A DNA stretch of 7,284 bases from Tangfeifania sp. (GTDB lineage: Bacteria; Bacteroidota; Bacteroidia; Bacteroidales; Prolixibacteraceae), in assembly GCA_018400515.1 (NCBI GenBank), contig JAGYMR010000136.1, positions 1-7,284 on the forward strand, written 5' to 3'. The notes under the pieces were generated by a model. It saw only the letters and a list, made by a program, of their open reading frames with translations. It did no database searches and was not told the DNA's origin. Shown here piece by piece: positions 1 through 6,392 of the stretch; position 1 is the stretch's first letter; every line of letters starts with the position of its first letter. Position numbers and translations under genes: made by a program.

Positions 1-592
1 CAGGAGTTTTGCTGTCCTCACTGTAACCAACAAATACTTCGTTTACCCATACTTTCATGGCCGAACTGACCGCTCCGAAATGAAGAATGACCTCTTTGCC
101 CTGCCAGTCGGAGGGGACAACAAACGTCCGTTTGTAGGAACCTACCGGGTTATAGTGATCCTGTATTTCAGGCGGAGTTTTGGCATGGGGGTAGGTTACA
201 TTGACATAGATCGGATAATCAAACCCTTCGAGCTCCCAGTTGGCCGGGACTTTTATTTCGTCCCATTCGCGGGTGTCAAAATCATCTTTGAAAAACCAGC
301 AGGGACGTTCCGGGGGATTTTGGGCAAGATGAAATTTCCATGTCCCGTTGAGTGAACGGATCATGGGTGAATTCCATTTATTTTTCGCGCGCGCCTGGGC
401 AACAGAAGCCCAGGGAATGAAATGCGCATGCGGTTTTACTTTGTTGATCTCAAAAACGGCGGGATCCTCCCAGGCGGGGGGGGTTTCTGCCTGACAGGGG
501 ACATCGGAATAATCCTTGTGCTGACTGCATGCGGTTAACCCCATGATGATCAGGAAAATTCCGGTAAGTATGCGCTGCATTTTTTTTGCCAT
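1..592 (-). CDS. GH2 beta-galactosidase-like lipoprotein, N-terminal part (C-terminus beyond window edge)
   Basis: This is the first 197 residues of a glycoside hydrolase family 2 protein of the LacZ type, expected to cleave beta-galactosides from glycans. Reading from ATG at 592 there is a short basic start, a hydrophobic stretch (about residues 7-19) and a lipobox LTAC with Cys22, so it is probably a membrane-anchored lipoprotein. The visible part is the lead segment plus the sugar-binding jelly-roll: WEDPAVFEIN (41-50), SLNGTWKFHL (80-89), VPANWELEGFDYPIYVNVTYP (115-135), a GSYKRTF strand (151-157) and VWVNEVFVGYSEDSKTP (181-197). All of these are classic LacZ-family signatures. The catalytic TIM barrel lies off the left edge, so activity cannot be judged. 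An in-frame TAA at 605-607 limits upstream extension; a second in-frame ATG at 580 would also leave a good signal peptide. It lies 85 bp downstream of the cysteate synthase-like gene on the same strand, with no obvious metabolic link. LacZ-family assignment is firm; substrate is inferred. Confidence 0.9.
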   Translation of the reverse strand, partial: MAKKMQRILTGIFLIIMGLTACSQHKDYSDVPCQAETPPAWEDPAVFEINKVKPHAHFIPWASVAQARAKNKWNSPMIRSLNGTWKFHLAQNPPERPCWFFKDDFDTREWDEIKVPANWELEGFDYPIYVNVTYPHAKTPPEIQDHYNPVGSYKRTFVVPSDWQGKEVILHFGAVSSAMKVWVNEVFVGYSEDSKTP

Positions 593-677
593 GATGATCG
601 GTATTTATGTGGAAATTAAAAAAGAGGTGACAATGGGTGGATCATCTTCTCCAGGAAAGGTTTTTTAATATCCCGGT

Positions 678-1976
678 TTATTTTTGAAACAATTCATTGA
701 TTTTTGTCTGAACATCGGAAACTTCGGGATTAATATCGAAAACAATGTCCGGTTTCAGGTAGAAAAGCTCTTTATCAGCTTTAAACCTGTTTTCACCTCC
801 TCCGGTGATATTCAGCATAATAACCGCCTTTTTATCTACTTTTCCGAGGCGTATGGCGTCCATCAGGGAAGCCACGGCCACTCCCGCTGCGGGGTGTATA
901 TCAATTCCTTCGGTTTTTTCGAACAAATCCGAGGCCGCTTTTAGTTGTTCATTGGTGGCAATCAGCACTTCGCCCCCGGAGTCTTTCAGGGCATCATAAA
1001 GGCCCCCGGCGACGGGGTAGGGTGGTTTCCGGTTGGAGAGGACTTTTGCCATAATGGTTTGCACTTGTTGACGGGCTACTTCATTGTCGAAGGGGAGGAT
1101 GGCACGGGAATCGGCTTTCCACGAATCGTAAAGCGGCGTAAAAGGGGCATTCTGAGAAACCATCAGTTTCATTTTATGGGTCCCGAAGCGGCCGTCCGCA
1201 ATTAGCCGGAGGTTGGCCTCCCAGGCAGCAATGGCTCCGGTACCGCTTCCGACGGCCTGGAAATAGTAATCCGGAATTTTTCCAATGGTGGTGGCGGCCG
1301 AAAGCACGGTTGTTCCCATTCCGTCACGGCGGGCAATGTTTTTGGCACCTCCTTCGGGAATGAAGCCCTCGAAACCCGCTACGAGGTTGGACAAATGAAT
1401 GGCATCAAAGTAGTCGCTCCCGGAGCGGCTGCAAATCAGCTTCACACAGTCGTTAAGTGGCTTTTCAAAAAACAGTACATCCAGGTTATCCTCCGGAACG
1501 CACAAGAGCAAAGGAATGTTGTTGTCGGAGCATACTTTGGCAAATGAACGCGATGTGTTTCCCGCGGAAGCTACCACCAAAACTTTATCCATGTCAGGTC
1601 TCATTCTTCCGCATACCGAGTAAGCCTCGGTCTCTTTAAAACTGCAGGTGGACATTTTTGCCCCCTTTTCGGGCCAATAACCGCTGAAAGTGATCCACAG
1701 GTTCTCCAGACCAAGTTCCGCCGCCAGGTTTTTGCTTTTGTAAGTAATCGGAGCCGAAGACCCTTTTAAGGTCCGGCGCACAGGCAGCCAGTCGGCATAC
1801 TTATACAAACCCCAGGTATCATCTTTAACCTCGAGTTGCATTTTTTTATAATTCGCGCGGATTAAGGTCGGATTTGATTCGCCGGGAGCTGTAAGGGTCC
1901 ACCCGTTATCATCAAATATTTTGCCGGTTTTAACTGATTGCAGTCGGTAAGCTGTTTTTTCAAAAGTTTTCTCCAT
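678..1976 (-). CDS. Cysteate synthase-like PLP-dependent enzyme (threonine synthase paralogue)
   Basis: The protein is a fold-type II PLP enzyme of the threonine synthase superfamily and most resembles cysteate synthase, which makes L-cysteate from O-phosphoserine and sulfite. Numbering from ATG 1976, the PLP lysine is Lys114 in TCSFKETEA. ASAGNTSRSF (136-145) is the substrate/PLP-ring loop, VGSGTG (242-247) is the phosphate-binding glycine loop, and LNITGGGENR (388-397) is near the C-terminus. Stretches such as FSGYWPEKGA (97-106), PEGGAKNIARRDGMGT (207-222) and IGKIPDYYFQAVGSGTG are, from memory, shared with the methanogen enzyme of coenzyme M synthesis rather than with ordinary ThrC. The N-terminal region lacks the paired cysteines I recall in the archaeal enzyme. 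In Bacteroidota cysteate feeds sulfonolipid (capnine) synthesis, so that is the inferred role; no acyltransferase partner is visible here. An upstream in-frame TTG at 1991 is possible, but ATG 1976 is preferred because a candidate -7 box at 1999-2006 would put the transcript start about there. O-phosphothreonine use cannot be excluded from sequence alone. Confidence 0.85.
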   Translation of the reverse strand: MEKTFEKTAYRLQSVKTGKIFDDNGWTLTAPGESNPTLIRANYKKMQLEVKDDTWGLYKYADWLPVRRTLKGSSAPITYKSKNLAAELGLENLWITFSGYWPEKGAKMSTCSFKETEAYSVCGRMRPDMDKVLVVASAGNTSRSFAKVCSDNNIPLLLCVPEDNLDVLFFEKPLNDCVKLICSRSGSDYFDAIHLSNLVAGFEGFIPEGGAKNIARRDGMGTTVLSAATTIGKIPDYYFQAVGSGTGAIAAWEANLRLIADGRFGTHKMKLMVSQNAPFTPLYDSWKADSRAILPFDNEVARQQVQTIMAKVLSNRKPPYPVAGGLYDALKDSGGEVLIATNEQLKAASDLFEKTEGIDIHPAAGVAVASLMDAIRLGKVDKKAVIMLNITGGGENRFKADKELFYLKPDIVFDINPEVSDVQTKINELFQK

Positions 1977-1998
1977 CTCTTTTCTTTTCAATCAGTCA

Positions 1999-2006
1999 CA
2001 AAAATA
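1999..2006 (-). promoter_or_regulatory. Candidate Bacteroidota -7 promoter box for the cysteate synthase-like gene
   Basis: The minus strand reads TATTTTTG, an exact match to the Bacteroidota sigma -7 consensus TAnnTTTG. It lies 22 bp upstream of ATG 1976, so the leader would be short. I find no matching TTTG-type -33 element at the usual spacing. In AT-rich DNA this octamer can arise by chance, so the call is tentative. Confidence 0.4.
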
Positions 2007-2293
2007 ATAATTTGGTTGACTTAAAGAAGCGGTCTGAAAAAAACAAAATTTTTTCCTGGCCTTTTTTTCTTCTTTCCCGTCTCCCCGGCAGCCGCCCGGA
2101 GAATCCCGGAAAGTCGACTCCTCCCCCGGGAAGGATGATCTATTTTCAGCCCACTCCATTCATGCTTACCGGAAATCTTTATACGGCTTATTAAAGTGCT
2201 GGCAATACCGGGAATCATTCCGGGGTAATTGGTGTTGATAGCATTTCCGCAAAAAAATATGAAAATCCGGAAAGGAAGACAATCCGAAATTTT

Positions 2294-2301
2294 TATTTTT
2301 G
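2294..2301 (+). promoter_or_regulatory. Candidate Bacteroidota -7 promoter box for the barrel/metallopeptidase operon
   Basis: TATTTTTG matches the TAnnTTTG consensus and lies 27 bp upstream of ATG 2329. It mirrors the octamer on the other side of the intergenic region. No convincing -33 TTTG is seen about 19 bp upstream. The position argues against using the TTG at 2299, which lies inside the box. Confidence 0.4.
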
Positions 2302-2328
2302 AGACTTCCAAAAAAAGAAGATTTTTTA

Positions 2329-3171
2329 ATGACACCAAACAAGCATAGGGGAAAGGGGGGCCTGCTGTTGATGTTTTTATTCATTCTTCTGTTATTGCCG
2401 GTGAGGAAGACCCTTGCACAGGTATCTCCGGAAGACAGCTCCCGTTTTCAGATTTCAACCGGGTTGTTTTTTTATCGGTCCTACAGTCAGCAGAAAACGG
2501 GCATGCCCATGCGCTCCGGTTACCCGGTGTTGAAAACACGGACGGCCATGGTAGGACTCAGCTATCGAAAGAGGAATGAACGGGCCACCCACCTTCTAAG
2601 CGGGCAGGCGACCGTGCCTGCGGCAATGGGGGCAGATAACGGAACGGGCCGGAACCTCCTGGTACAAAAAGCCGGCAGCCGTTATTTTAATTTGAACCTG
2701 GATTACCGCTTAACATGGCCTTTATTAAAAACAGGCGCTTTTGAGATCCGCCACGGAATGACTTCAGGCCTCTTTTTTGAGAATCGGCATTTGGCCTACC
2801 AGGGCAGTGCTTCTGAAGAAACCCGTGACTGGAACATTTACCTCGGCCCGTCGCTGCAATCGGGGTATCGCATCAGTAAAAACTGGAAAATTTCCGGGGA
2901 ATTTGATGCACGCATTTATTTGCCCTTCCTGAATTACGGACTCCTTCAAAAACGCAATCCAGACGGTCAGCTTTTTTTTGAAAGCCCTTATCACTCCTTC
3001 TTTTATCAGACCCTTTTTCGCATTCTTTTAAATTATAAAAGGGTTTCTCTCGGGGTCGAAAAAAATGATCTGGTGGGGTTTGCTTCCAGGGAACCGGATT
3101 TCGGGACCGAAGGGATGCTTCACCATAAACTGGATCGCCATTTTTGTATTCAAATTGCCGTAGCGTTATGA
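2329..3171 (+). CDS. Secreted beta-rich protein, probable outer-membrane barrel, function unknown
   Basis: I do not recognise a named family for this 280-residue protein. It starts with a basic segment (NKHRGKGG), a strong hydrophobic core (about residues 11-24) and a likely signal peptidase I site at TLA/Q (30/31), a common Bacteroidota signal-peptide ending. The mature part has many short strands of alternating hydrophobic and polar residues rich in Tyr, Phe, Arg and Gly: ISTGLFFYRSY, FNLNLDYRLTW, FEIRHGMTSGLFF, GPSLQSGYRISKNWKISGEFDARIYLPF and LLNYKRVSLGVEKND. It ends with a hydrophobic strand, CIQIAVAL. This is the look of a small outer-membrane beta-barrel with about 8-12 strands, an inference from pattern only. 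ATG 2329 is chosen over the TTG at 2299 because the latter adds a charged leader in front of a complete signal peptide. Its stop overlaps the start of the lipoprotein metallopeptidase gene (ATGA), so the two are almost certainly co-translated and may work together in the envelope. Confidence 0.8.
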   Translation: MTPNKHRGKGGLLLMFLFILLLLPVRKTLAQVSPEDSSRFQISTGLFFYRSYSQQKTGMPMRSGYPVLKTRTAMVGLSYRKRNERATHLLSGQATVPAAMGADNGTGRNLLVQKAGSRYFNLNLDYRLTWPLLKTGAFEIRHGMTSGLFFENRHLAYQGSASEETRDWNIYLGPSLQSGYRISKNWKISGEFDARIYLPFLNYGLLQKRNPDGQLFFESPYHSFFYQTLFRILLNYKRVSLGVEKNDLVGFASREPDFGTEGMLHHKLDRHFCIQIAVAL

Positions 3172-3974
3172 ACAGGTTGTTGGAAAAATATGGTCTGATA
3201 TTCCTTTTTTTTGGGATGGCCGGCTGCACTGAATTCTTTGCGAAACCTGACCCTCAGGATCAGTGGAAAATCAGGGAAAGCGATCGTATTGTGCTGCATT
3301 ACCGGGAACCCGGGTTCTCGGAACATCCTTCCCCCACCCCCGGTGAGGCTGCTTTTATCCTGAATAACCAAATGCTTTATTACCGGGCCATCCAGGACAG
3401 CATTCAACGGGAATTTTCGGAGAAGGTTCTGATCTACCTCCACAATCAGGATGAAGCTGTAACGCACATCGGAACCGGTGGTGGCGGACACTCCATTCCC
3501 AAATTCAATACCTTCTATTTTTCCTTTTTCCACGCCGGACGGGAATATACCGATCCTTATGGGGTGGAAAATCCCTTTTTGGGGGCCCATGAGCTGGTCC
3601 ATGTAATCTCCCATCAAACACTGGGCTATCCTGGTACCAAACTGATGAGTGAGGGTTATGCAAACTGGCTGGACGGGAGCTATGCTAAATATGACATCCG
3701 TGCCATTGTTGTGAGTTACCGGGAAAATGAACCGGAAAAGATCATGACACCGGATGAACTGCTCTTGCAAACTGAACGGCCCGATGAGGTATACTATCCC
3801 AACGCCGGTGTCTTTACGGCCTTTCTTGTCAGGCAATACGGGATTGAAAAAGTCAACCGCCTTTTTACTTCGGGCAAAGAGGTTTTTATCTCAGATTTCG
3901 GGCGGATTTTTGGTGAATCCTGGGAGGACATGGAAAATCAATACGCTTATTACATCGAACATTTGTCGCCCTGA
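3168..3974 (+). CDS. Lipoprotein with HExxH zinc metallopeptidase motif (peptidase MA/gluzincin-like)
   Basis: This 268-residue protein is a predicted lipoprotein: the signal has hydrophobic residues 9-19 and lipobox MAGC with Cys20. The mature domain carries AHELVHVISHQ (140-150), an HExxH zinc site with His141, Glu142 and His145. MSEGYANWLDG follows (160-170), where Glu162, 17 residues after His145, fits the third zinc ligand of gluzincins. The later segment NAGVFTAFLVRQYGIEKVNRLF (212-233) and GRIFGESWEDMENQYAYYI (245-263) match the helical tail common in peptidase MA-like domains. A glycine loop (TGGGGHS, 103-109) precedes the site. The key residues are intact, so activity is plausible, though the substrate is unknown. 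ATG 3168 overlaps the previous stop by 4 bp, which makes it a firm start; an upstream in-frame TTG at 3144 would spoil the signal peptide. The coupling with the barrel-like protein suggests a shared envelope function such as processing or assembly of a surface component. Family assignment is moderate to good. Confidence 0.85.
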   Translation: MNRLLEKYGLIFLFFGMAGCTEFFAKPDPQDQWKIRESDRIVLHYREPGFSEHPSPTPGEAAFILNNQMLYYRAIQDSIQREFSEKVLIYLHNQDEAVTHIGTGGGGHSIPKFNTFYFSFFHAGREYTDPYGVENPFLGAHELVHVISHQTLGYPGTKLMSEGYANWLDGSYAKYDIRAIVVSYRENEPEKIMTPDELLLQTERPDEVYYPNAGVFTAFLVRQYGIEKVNRLFTSGKEVFISDFGRIFGESWEDMENQYAYYIEHLSP

Positions 3975-4064
3975 ATCTGTTTTAATTAACTTTTTTTTCA
4001 GGAATGCATTGTTTGACCCGGTGTATCCGGGGCAGCCCTTTCCGACGGACCGGTCCCGGGAAAA

Positions 4065-4101
4065 AGAAATCCACCTGCATCATGGTTACAGATGGATTTC
4101 T
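4065..4101 (-). terminator. Probable intrinsic terminator of the minus-strand glycosyltransferase operon
   Basis: On the minus strand, AGAAATCCATCTG is followed by an 11-nt loop and CAGGTGGATTTCT. The arms are 13 nt and fully pair if one G-U pair is allowed, and the 3' arm runs into a T tract (minus-strand complement of 4061-4065). It sits 50 bp past the stop of the small membrane protein gene, where a terminator for that operon is expected. Read on the plus strand the hairpin is followed by GAAAAAATC, not a T tract, so it should mainly serve the minus-strand operon, although the folded structure could also protect the plus transcript's 3' end. The T tract is short and then turns GC-rich, so efficiency is uncertain. 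Confidence 0.5.
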
Positions 4102-4150
4102 GAAAAAATCGCGTCGGTTCTCCGCCCGGAATGTTTGCCTCCCGGCGATC

Positions 4151-4405
4151 TTACTGCTTTTTCTTCTTTTTCAGTAAAAAGAACACGGCAGCGATTACGA
4201 TGACTGCCACGACAATGATTATGATGGTCGTTGTTCCCGATCCCGAGCTCTGAGCGCCTTCAGCCAGCAGGTCATTCTCCATGTAGGAACTGTCCTGGGC
4301 ACCCATGTCATCGATAAAAGTTCCTTCATCCTGTGCCATTAAAAGGAAAGGGAAACTCATCATTGCGGCAATGAATGCTGTTGTCCGTTTTTTTAATGTC
4401 TTCAT
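4151..4405 (-). CDS. Small secreted single-pass membrane protein with polylysine tail, function unknown
   Basis: This 84-residue protein is not one I can name. It has a signal peptide (positive KTLKKR, hydrophobic to about residue 24, likely cleavage at LMA/Q, 24/25) and an acidic, Ser/Gly-rich linker (about 26-55; contains DEGTFIDDMGAQDSSY and SSGSGTTT). A very hydrophobic helix IIIIVVAVIVIAAVFFLL (about 60-77) and a terminal KKKKKQ follow. The layout predicts an N-out, C-in protein in the inner membrane. The end also resembles the motif, helix and basic tail of protein-sorting signals, but no known sorting motif is evident. It begins 35 bp after the stop of the GT39-type glycosyltransferase gene and precedes a terminator-like hairpin, so it is probably the last gene of that operon. 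The ATG at 4405 gives a clean signal peptide, and codon content looks like that of a real gene. It could be an accessory subunit, a substrate or an unrelated small membrane protein. Confidence 0.72.
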   Translation of the reverse strand: MKTLKKRTTAFIAAMMSFPFLLMAQDEGTFIDDMGAQDSSYMENDLLAEGAQSSGSGTTTIIIIVVAVIVIAAVFFLLKKKKKQ

Positions 4406-4439
4406 GTTCGTTTTGTTTTTAAATTTTAAAAATACAATT

Positions 4440-6392
4440 TTAATTTATTTTTGCCTTAACGTCGGCATAAAGTTCTTTGGCAGGCAGGTAACGGGGGTTG
4501 ATTTCGAAAAGTCTCTGCAGTTTCTCCAGCGATTGAGTGTATTTCCCCTCATCAGAAAGACGGGCTGCCTCCAGTAAAAAAAAGGGCTCAAAAAAGGGAT
4601 GGATCTTTTTCCCTTGTTCCAGATAATGTTCAAAACGTGCCTTTTCGCCCAGAGCCAGCATTGCTTTGCCCATATATACATAGAGCCATACATTTTCCGG
4701 ATCTTTTTCTATTCTTTTTTCCAGTAGTGCGATTCCCGCCTTCAAATTTCCGGTTTTTATTTCAGAAATCCCATAAAAACCGGATTTATCGGTTCTTTTT
4801 ACAAGGACAGCCACGGGATTCCCTTTGTGGTAATAGGTTTTTATGGTTTCGGCAGGTTTCCAGTGATCATTTTTAAGTAAATGGGGGTGGATGTAATTTA
4901 TTCCGAACACACCAATGTCCCAGTCACAGGAACTTCTTTCCAGGAAGCGCGTGTAGCAGTAGCGGATGTTGGAATGATCCTCGAAATAATTGGAGAGGTT
5001 GCTGTTCATGGCAAGCTTTACCTTTTTCCCTTCCGCCAGTTCAATCGCATCTTCGGCTGCCTCTTTGACCCCGTGGAAATAGTAATCGTATTCGAAATTG
5101 CTCCAGGCTTTTTGGTTTCCCCCGGCCAGCGGATTGAAATAGACATAGTCGGTCGGGAAAGTGGTTGCCTGGTGTTTTAGCGGGGCGATCAGCAGCAGGG
5201 ACAACAGGGCGGAGCATGCCCATGCCGCCGGTCTGTTTTTTCTGATCATCCACCGCAGGAACCGGGAGGTCCCTTGCACGGCAATGATTGCCAGGGGAGG
5301 GAAGATAAAGAGCATTTGCCGGACACCGCTGTATAGGTTGGCTTCAATGGCAATCACGTATAGAAAAGGGAATGCAAATGCAAATAATGTCAGACCTTCA
5401 TAAAACAGTTGCGGTTTTCCGCCGGAGTTGGAAAACAGATCCCGGAGAAAGAAGGTGATGAAAAGGAGCCCTCCCGTCAGGATAAAAACGGGTGTTGAGA
5501 TGAGGAGCCAACGGGGCAGGTAATACCAGGGCAGCCCGGTACTCCATAGCATTTGACCTTCAAACAGCTGGCGGATACTCACCTTGTAGTGCTCCATTAC
5601 CCGGAGGCTTTCCAGGGGATGTTCCAGGACGTTTTGCAAGGCAAAGGGCCAGAACAACAATCCGGCAAAATAGCCAATGAAAAGAATTGCTGCTCCCTGG
5701 CCCAGGAGCCTTACAAAAACGGGTTTAGTTGAAACTATTTGTTTTAGGTAAAAAGGCTTCAGGACAAATAATCCCGCCAGTCCCAGTCCGAGATAGGCAA
5801 AGAGGATAAATCCCCCGGCCCTCACGGAGACGGAAAACGCGATGGCTGCGCCGAGCAGCAGGGCCGTTTTCCAGCGGGGTGTGGGAAGTTCTTTTAAAAA
5901 CTGAATGATCATTAACAGGCCGGCCATGTATCCGGCCGCAAAGGGAATGTCTTTGAGGTTTCCAAATGCCTGTCCGGCAAGCCGGGGCATGAATATCAGG
6001 GCAAGAACGGTAACGATGGCAGTGATCCAGGAGTTGGTGATTCTCCGGGACAGCAGCCCGGCAAAAAGCAGGAGCAGCCAGAAAAAGAGTGCTCCGGTGC
6101 AATGCCGCACTAAAAAGGGTTTTTTTACATGAAAAATCCGGTTTATCAGGGCGGTGAAGTTGTCGGGTGACTGGCCGTAATATTTCAGGTTGCTATGGGG
6201 GGTATTCAGGCAAGCATCGTCCTTTCCCCCTGTCAGATACCAGTTCACCACTTTTTGGGCATGGGGATAGTGCAGTTGCTCGTCCACATTCACTGCTGCC
6301 CTGGGAGCCAGGAAAGCCAACCCTGCGGCCACCAGCAACAGCAGGAGCCAAAAGCCATTTTTCGCAGTCCATATGGGAAAAGGTTCACTCAT
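4440..6392 (-). CDS. GT39/PMT-type polyprenyl-phosphate-sugar glycosyltransferase with C-terminal TPR region
   Basis: This is a 650-residue multi-pass protein of the ArnT/PMT-like group, whose members move a sugar from a polyprenyl-phosphate donor to an acceptor on the outer face of the inner membrane. It has about 11 hydrophobic segments: roughly 13-30, 98-115, 121-136, 148-166, 176-190, 193-212, 228-255, 294-316, 330-350, 357-374 and 389-404. The first outer loop carries VNVDEQLHY (35-42) with the acidic pair Asp37-Glu38, where PMT-type enzymes hold their catalytic acid. EGQMLWSTGLPWYYLPRWLL (278-297), GVRQMLFIFPPLAIIA (356-371) and VYFNPLAGG (417-425) are features I recall from this family. 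Residues about 540-645 form helical pairs with TPR-like spacing, for example LKAGIALLEKRIEKDPENVW and YTQSLEKLQRLFEINPRYLPA, a less common fusion. ATG 6392 overlaps the upstream GT2 stop by 8 bp and is preferred; ATG 6452 would overlap that gene by 68 bp and only add a polar leader. The acceptor (protein, lipid A or other glycan) is not known. Confidence 0.87.
   Translation of the reverse strand: MSEPFPIWTAKNGFWLLLLLVAAGLAFLAPRAAVNVDEQLHYPHAQKVVNWYLTGGKDDACLNTPHSNLKYYGQSPDNFTALINRIFHVKKPFLVRHCTGALFFWLLLLFAGLLSRRITNSWITAIVTVLALIFMPRLAGQAFGNLKDIPFAAGYMAGLLMIIQFLKELPTPRWKTALLLGAAIAFSVSVRAGGFILFAYLGLGLAGLFVLKPFYLKQIVSTKPVFVRLLGQGAAILFIGYFAGLLFWPFALQNVLEHPLESLRVMEHYKVSIRQLFEGQMLWSTGLPWYYLPRWLLISTPVFILTGGLLFITFFLRDLFSNSGGKPQLFYEGLTLFAFAFPFLYVIAIEANLYSGVRQMLFIFPPLAIIAVQGTSRFLRWMIRKNRPAAWACSALLSLLLIAPLKHQATTFPTDYVYFNPLAGGNQKAWSNFEYDYYFHGVKEAAEDAIELAEGKKVKLAMNSNLSNYFEDHSNIRYCYTRFLERSSCDWDIGVFGINYIHPHLLKNDHWKPAETIKTYYHKGNPVAVLVKRTDKSGFYGISEIKTGNLKAGIALLEKRIEKDPENVWLYVYMGKAMLALGEKARFEHYLEQGKKIHPFFEPFFLLEAARLSDEGKYTQSLEKLQRLFEINPRYLPAKELYADVKAKIN

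Larger units (their letters stand above)
1977..2328. other. Intergenic region between divergent genes; no supported gene
   Basis: This 352-bp stretch separates the minus-strand cysteate synthase-like gene from the plus-strand barrel-like gene. It holds candidate -7 boxes facing each way near its ends (1999-2006 minus, 2294-2301 plus). In the middle are several CCGGAA/CCGGGAA-like words, for example near 2105, 2124, 2169, 2208 and 2264. One imperfect hairpin is present, CCGGGAA (2208-2214) against TTCCGGG (2218-2224), with a 3-nt loop and one mismatch. Open frames on both strands across it lack protein-like composition and recognisable signals. It may contain long 5' leaders or operators, but nothing is specific enough to name. 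Confidence 0.5.

Noticed and set aside
593..677. Promoter or terminator between the cysteate synthase-like and beta-galactosidase genes
   Set aside because: The best -7-like word (TAATTTCC) departs from TAnnTTTG at two positions and lacks a spaced -33 element; no stable hairpin with T tract was found, so read-through or an unrecognised promoter are equally possible.
2012..2194. 60-codon plus-strand open frame
   Set aside because: Composition is Pro/Ser-rich without motifs; it has no plausible partner and lies wholly in noncoding DNA between divergent genes.
2021..2338. 105-codon minus-strand open frame across the divergent intergenic region
   Set aside because: It overlaps the barrel gene start and both candidate promoters, has no signal or domain, and its tail is Lys/Arg-rich low complexity of the kind produced by the T-rich plus strand.
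3150..3836. 228-codon minus-strand open frame opposite the metallopeptidase gene
   Set aside because: It is antisense to a gene with clear motifs (lipobox, HELVH) and has no recognisable features of its own.
4047..4056. Perfect 10-bp palindrome GGACCGGTCC
   Set aside because: It is short, single and GC-rich next to a stronger hairpin; nothing links it to a regulator or terminator.
3754..4203. 149-codon plus-strand open frame running from the metallopeptidase into the convergent region
   Set aside because: It overlaps the real gene in another frame, crosses the hairpin, and reads into the antisense of the small membrane protein; no motifs.
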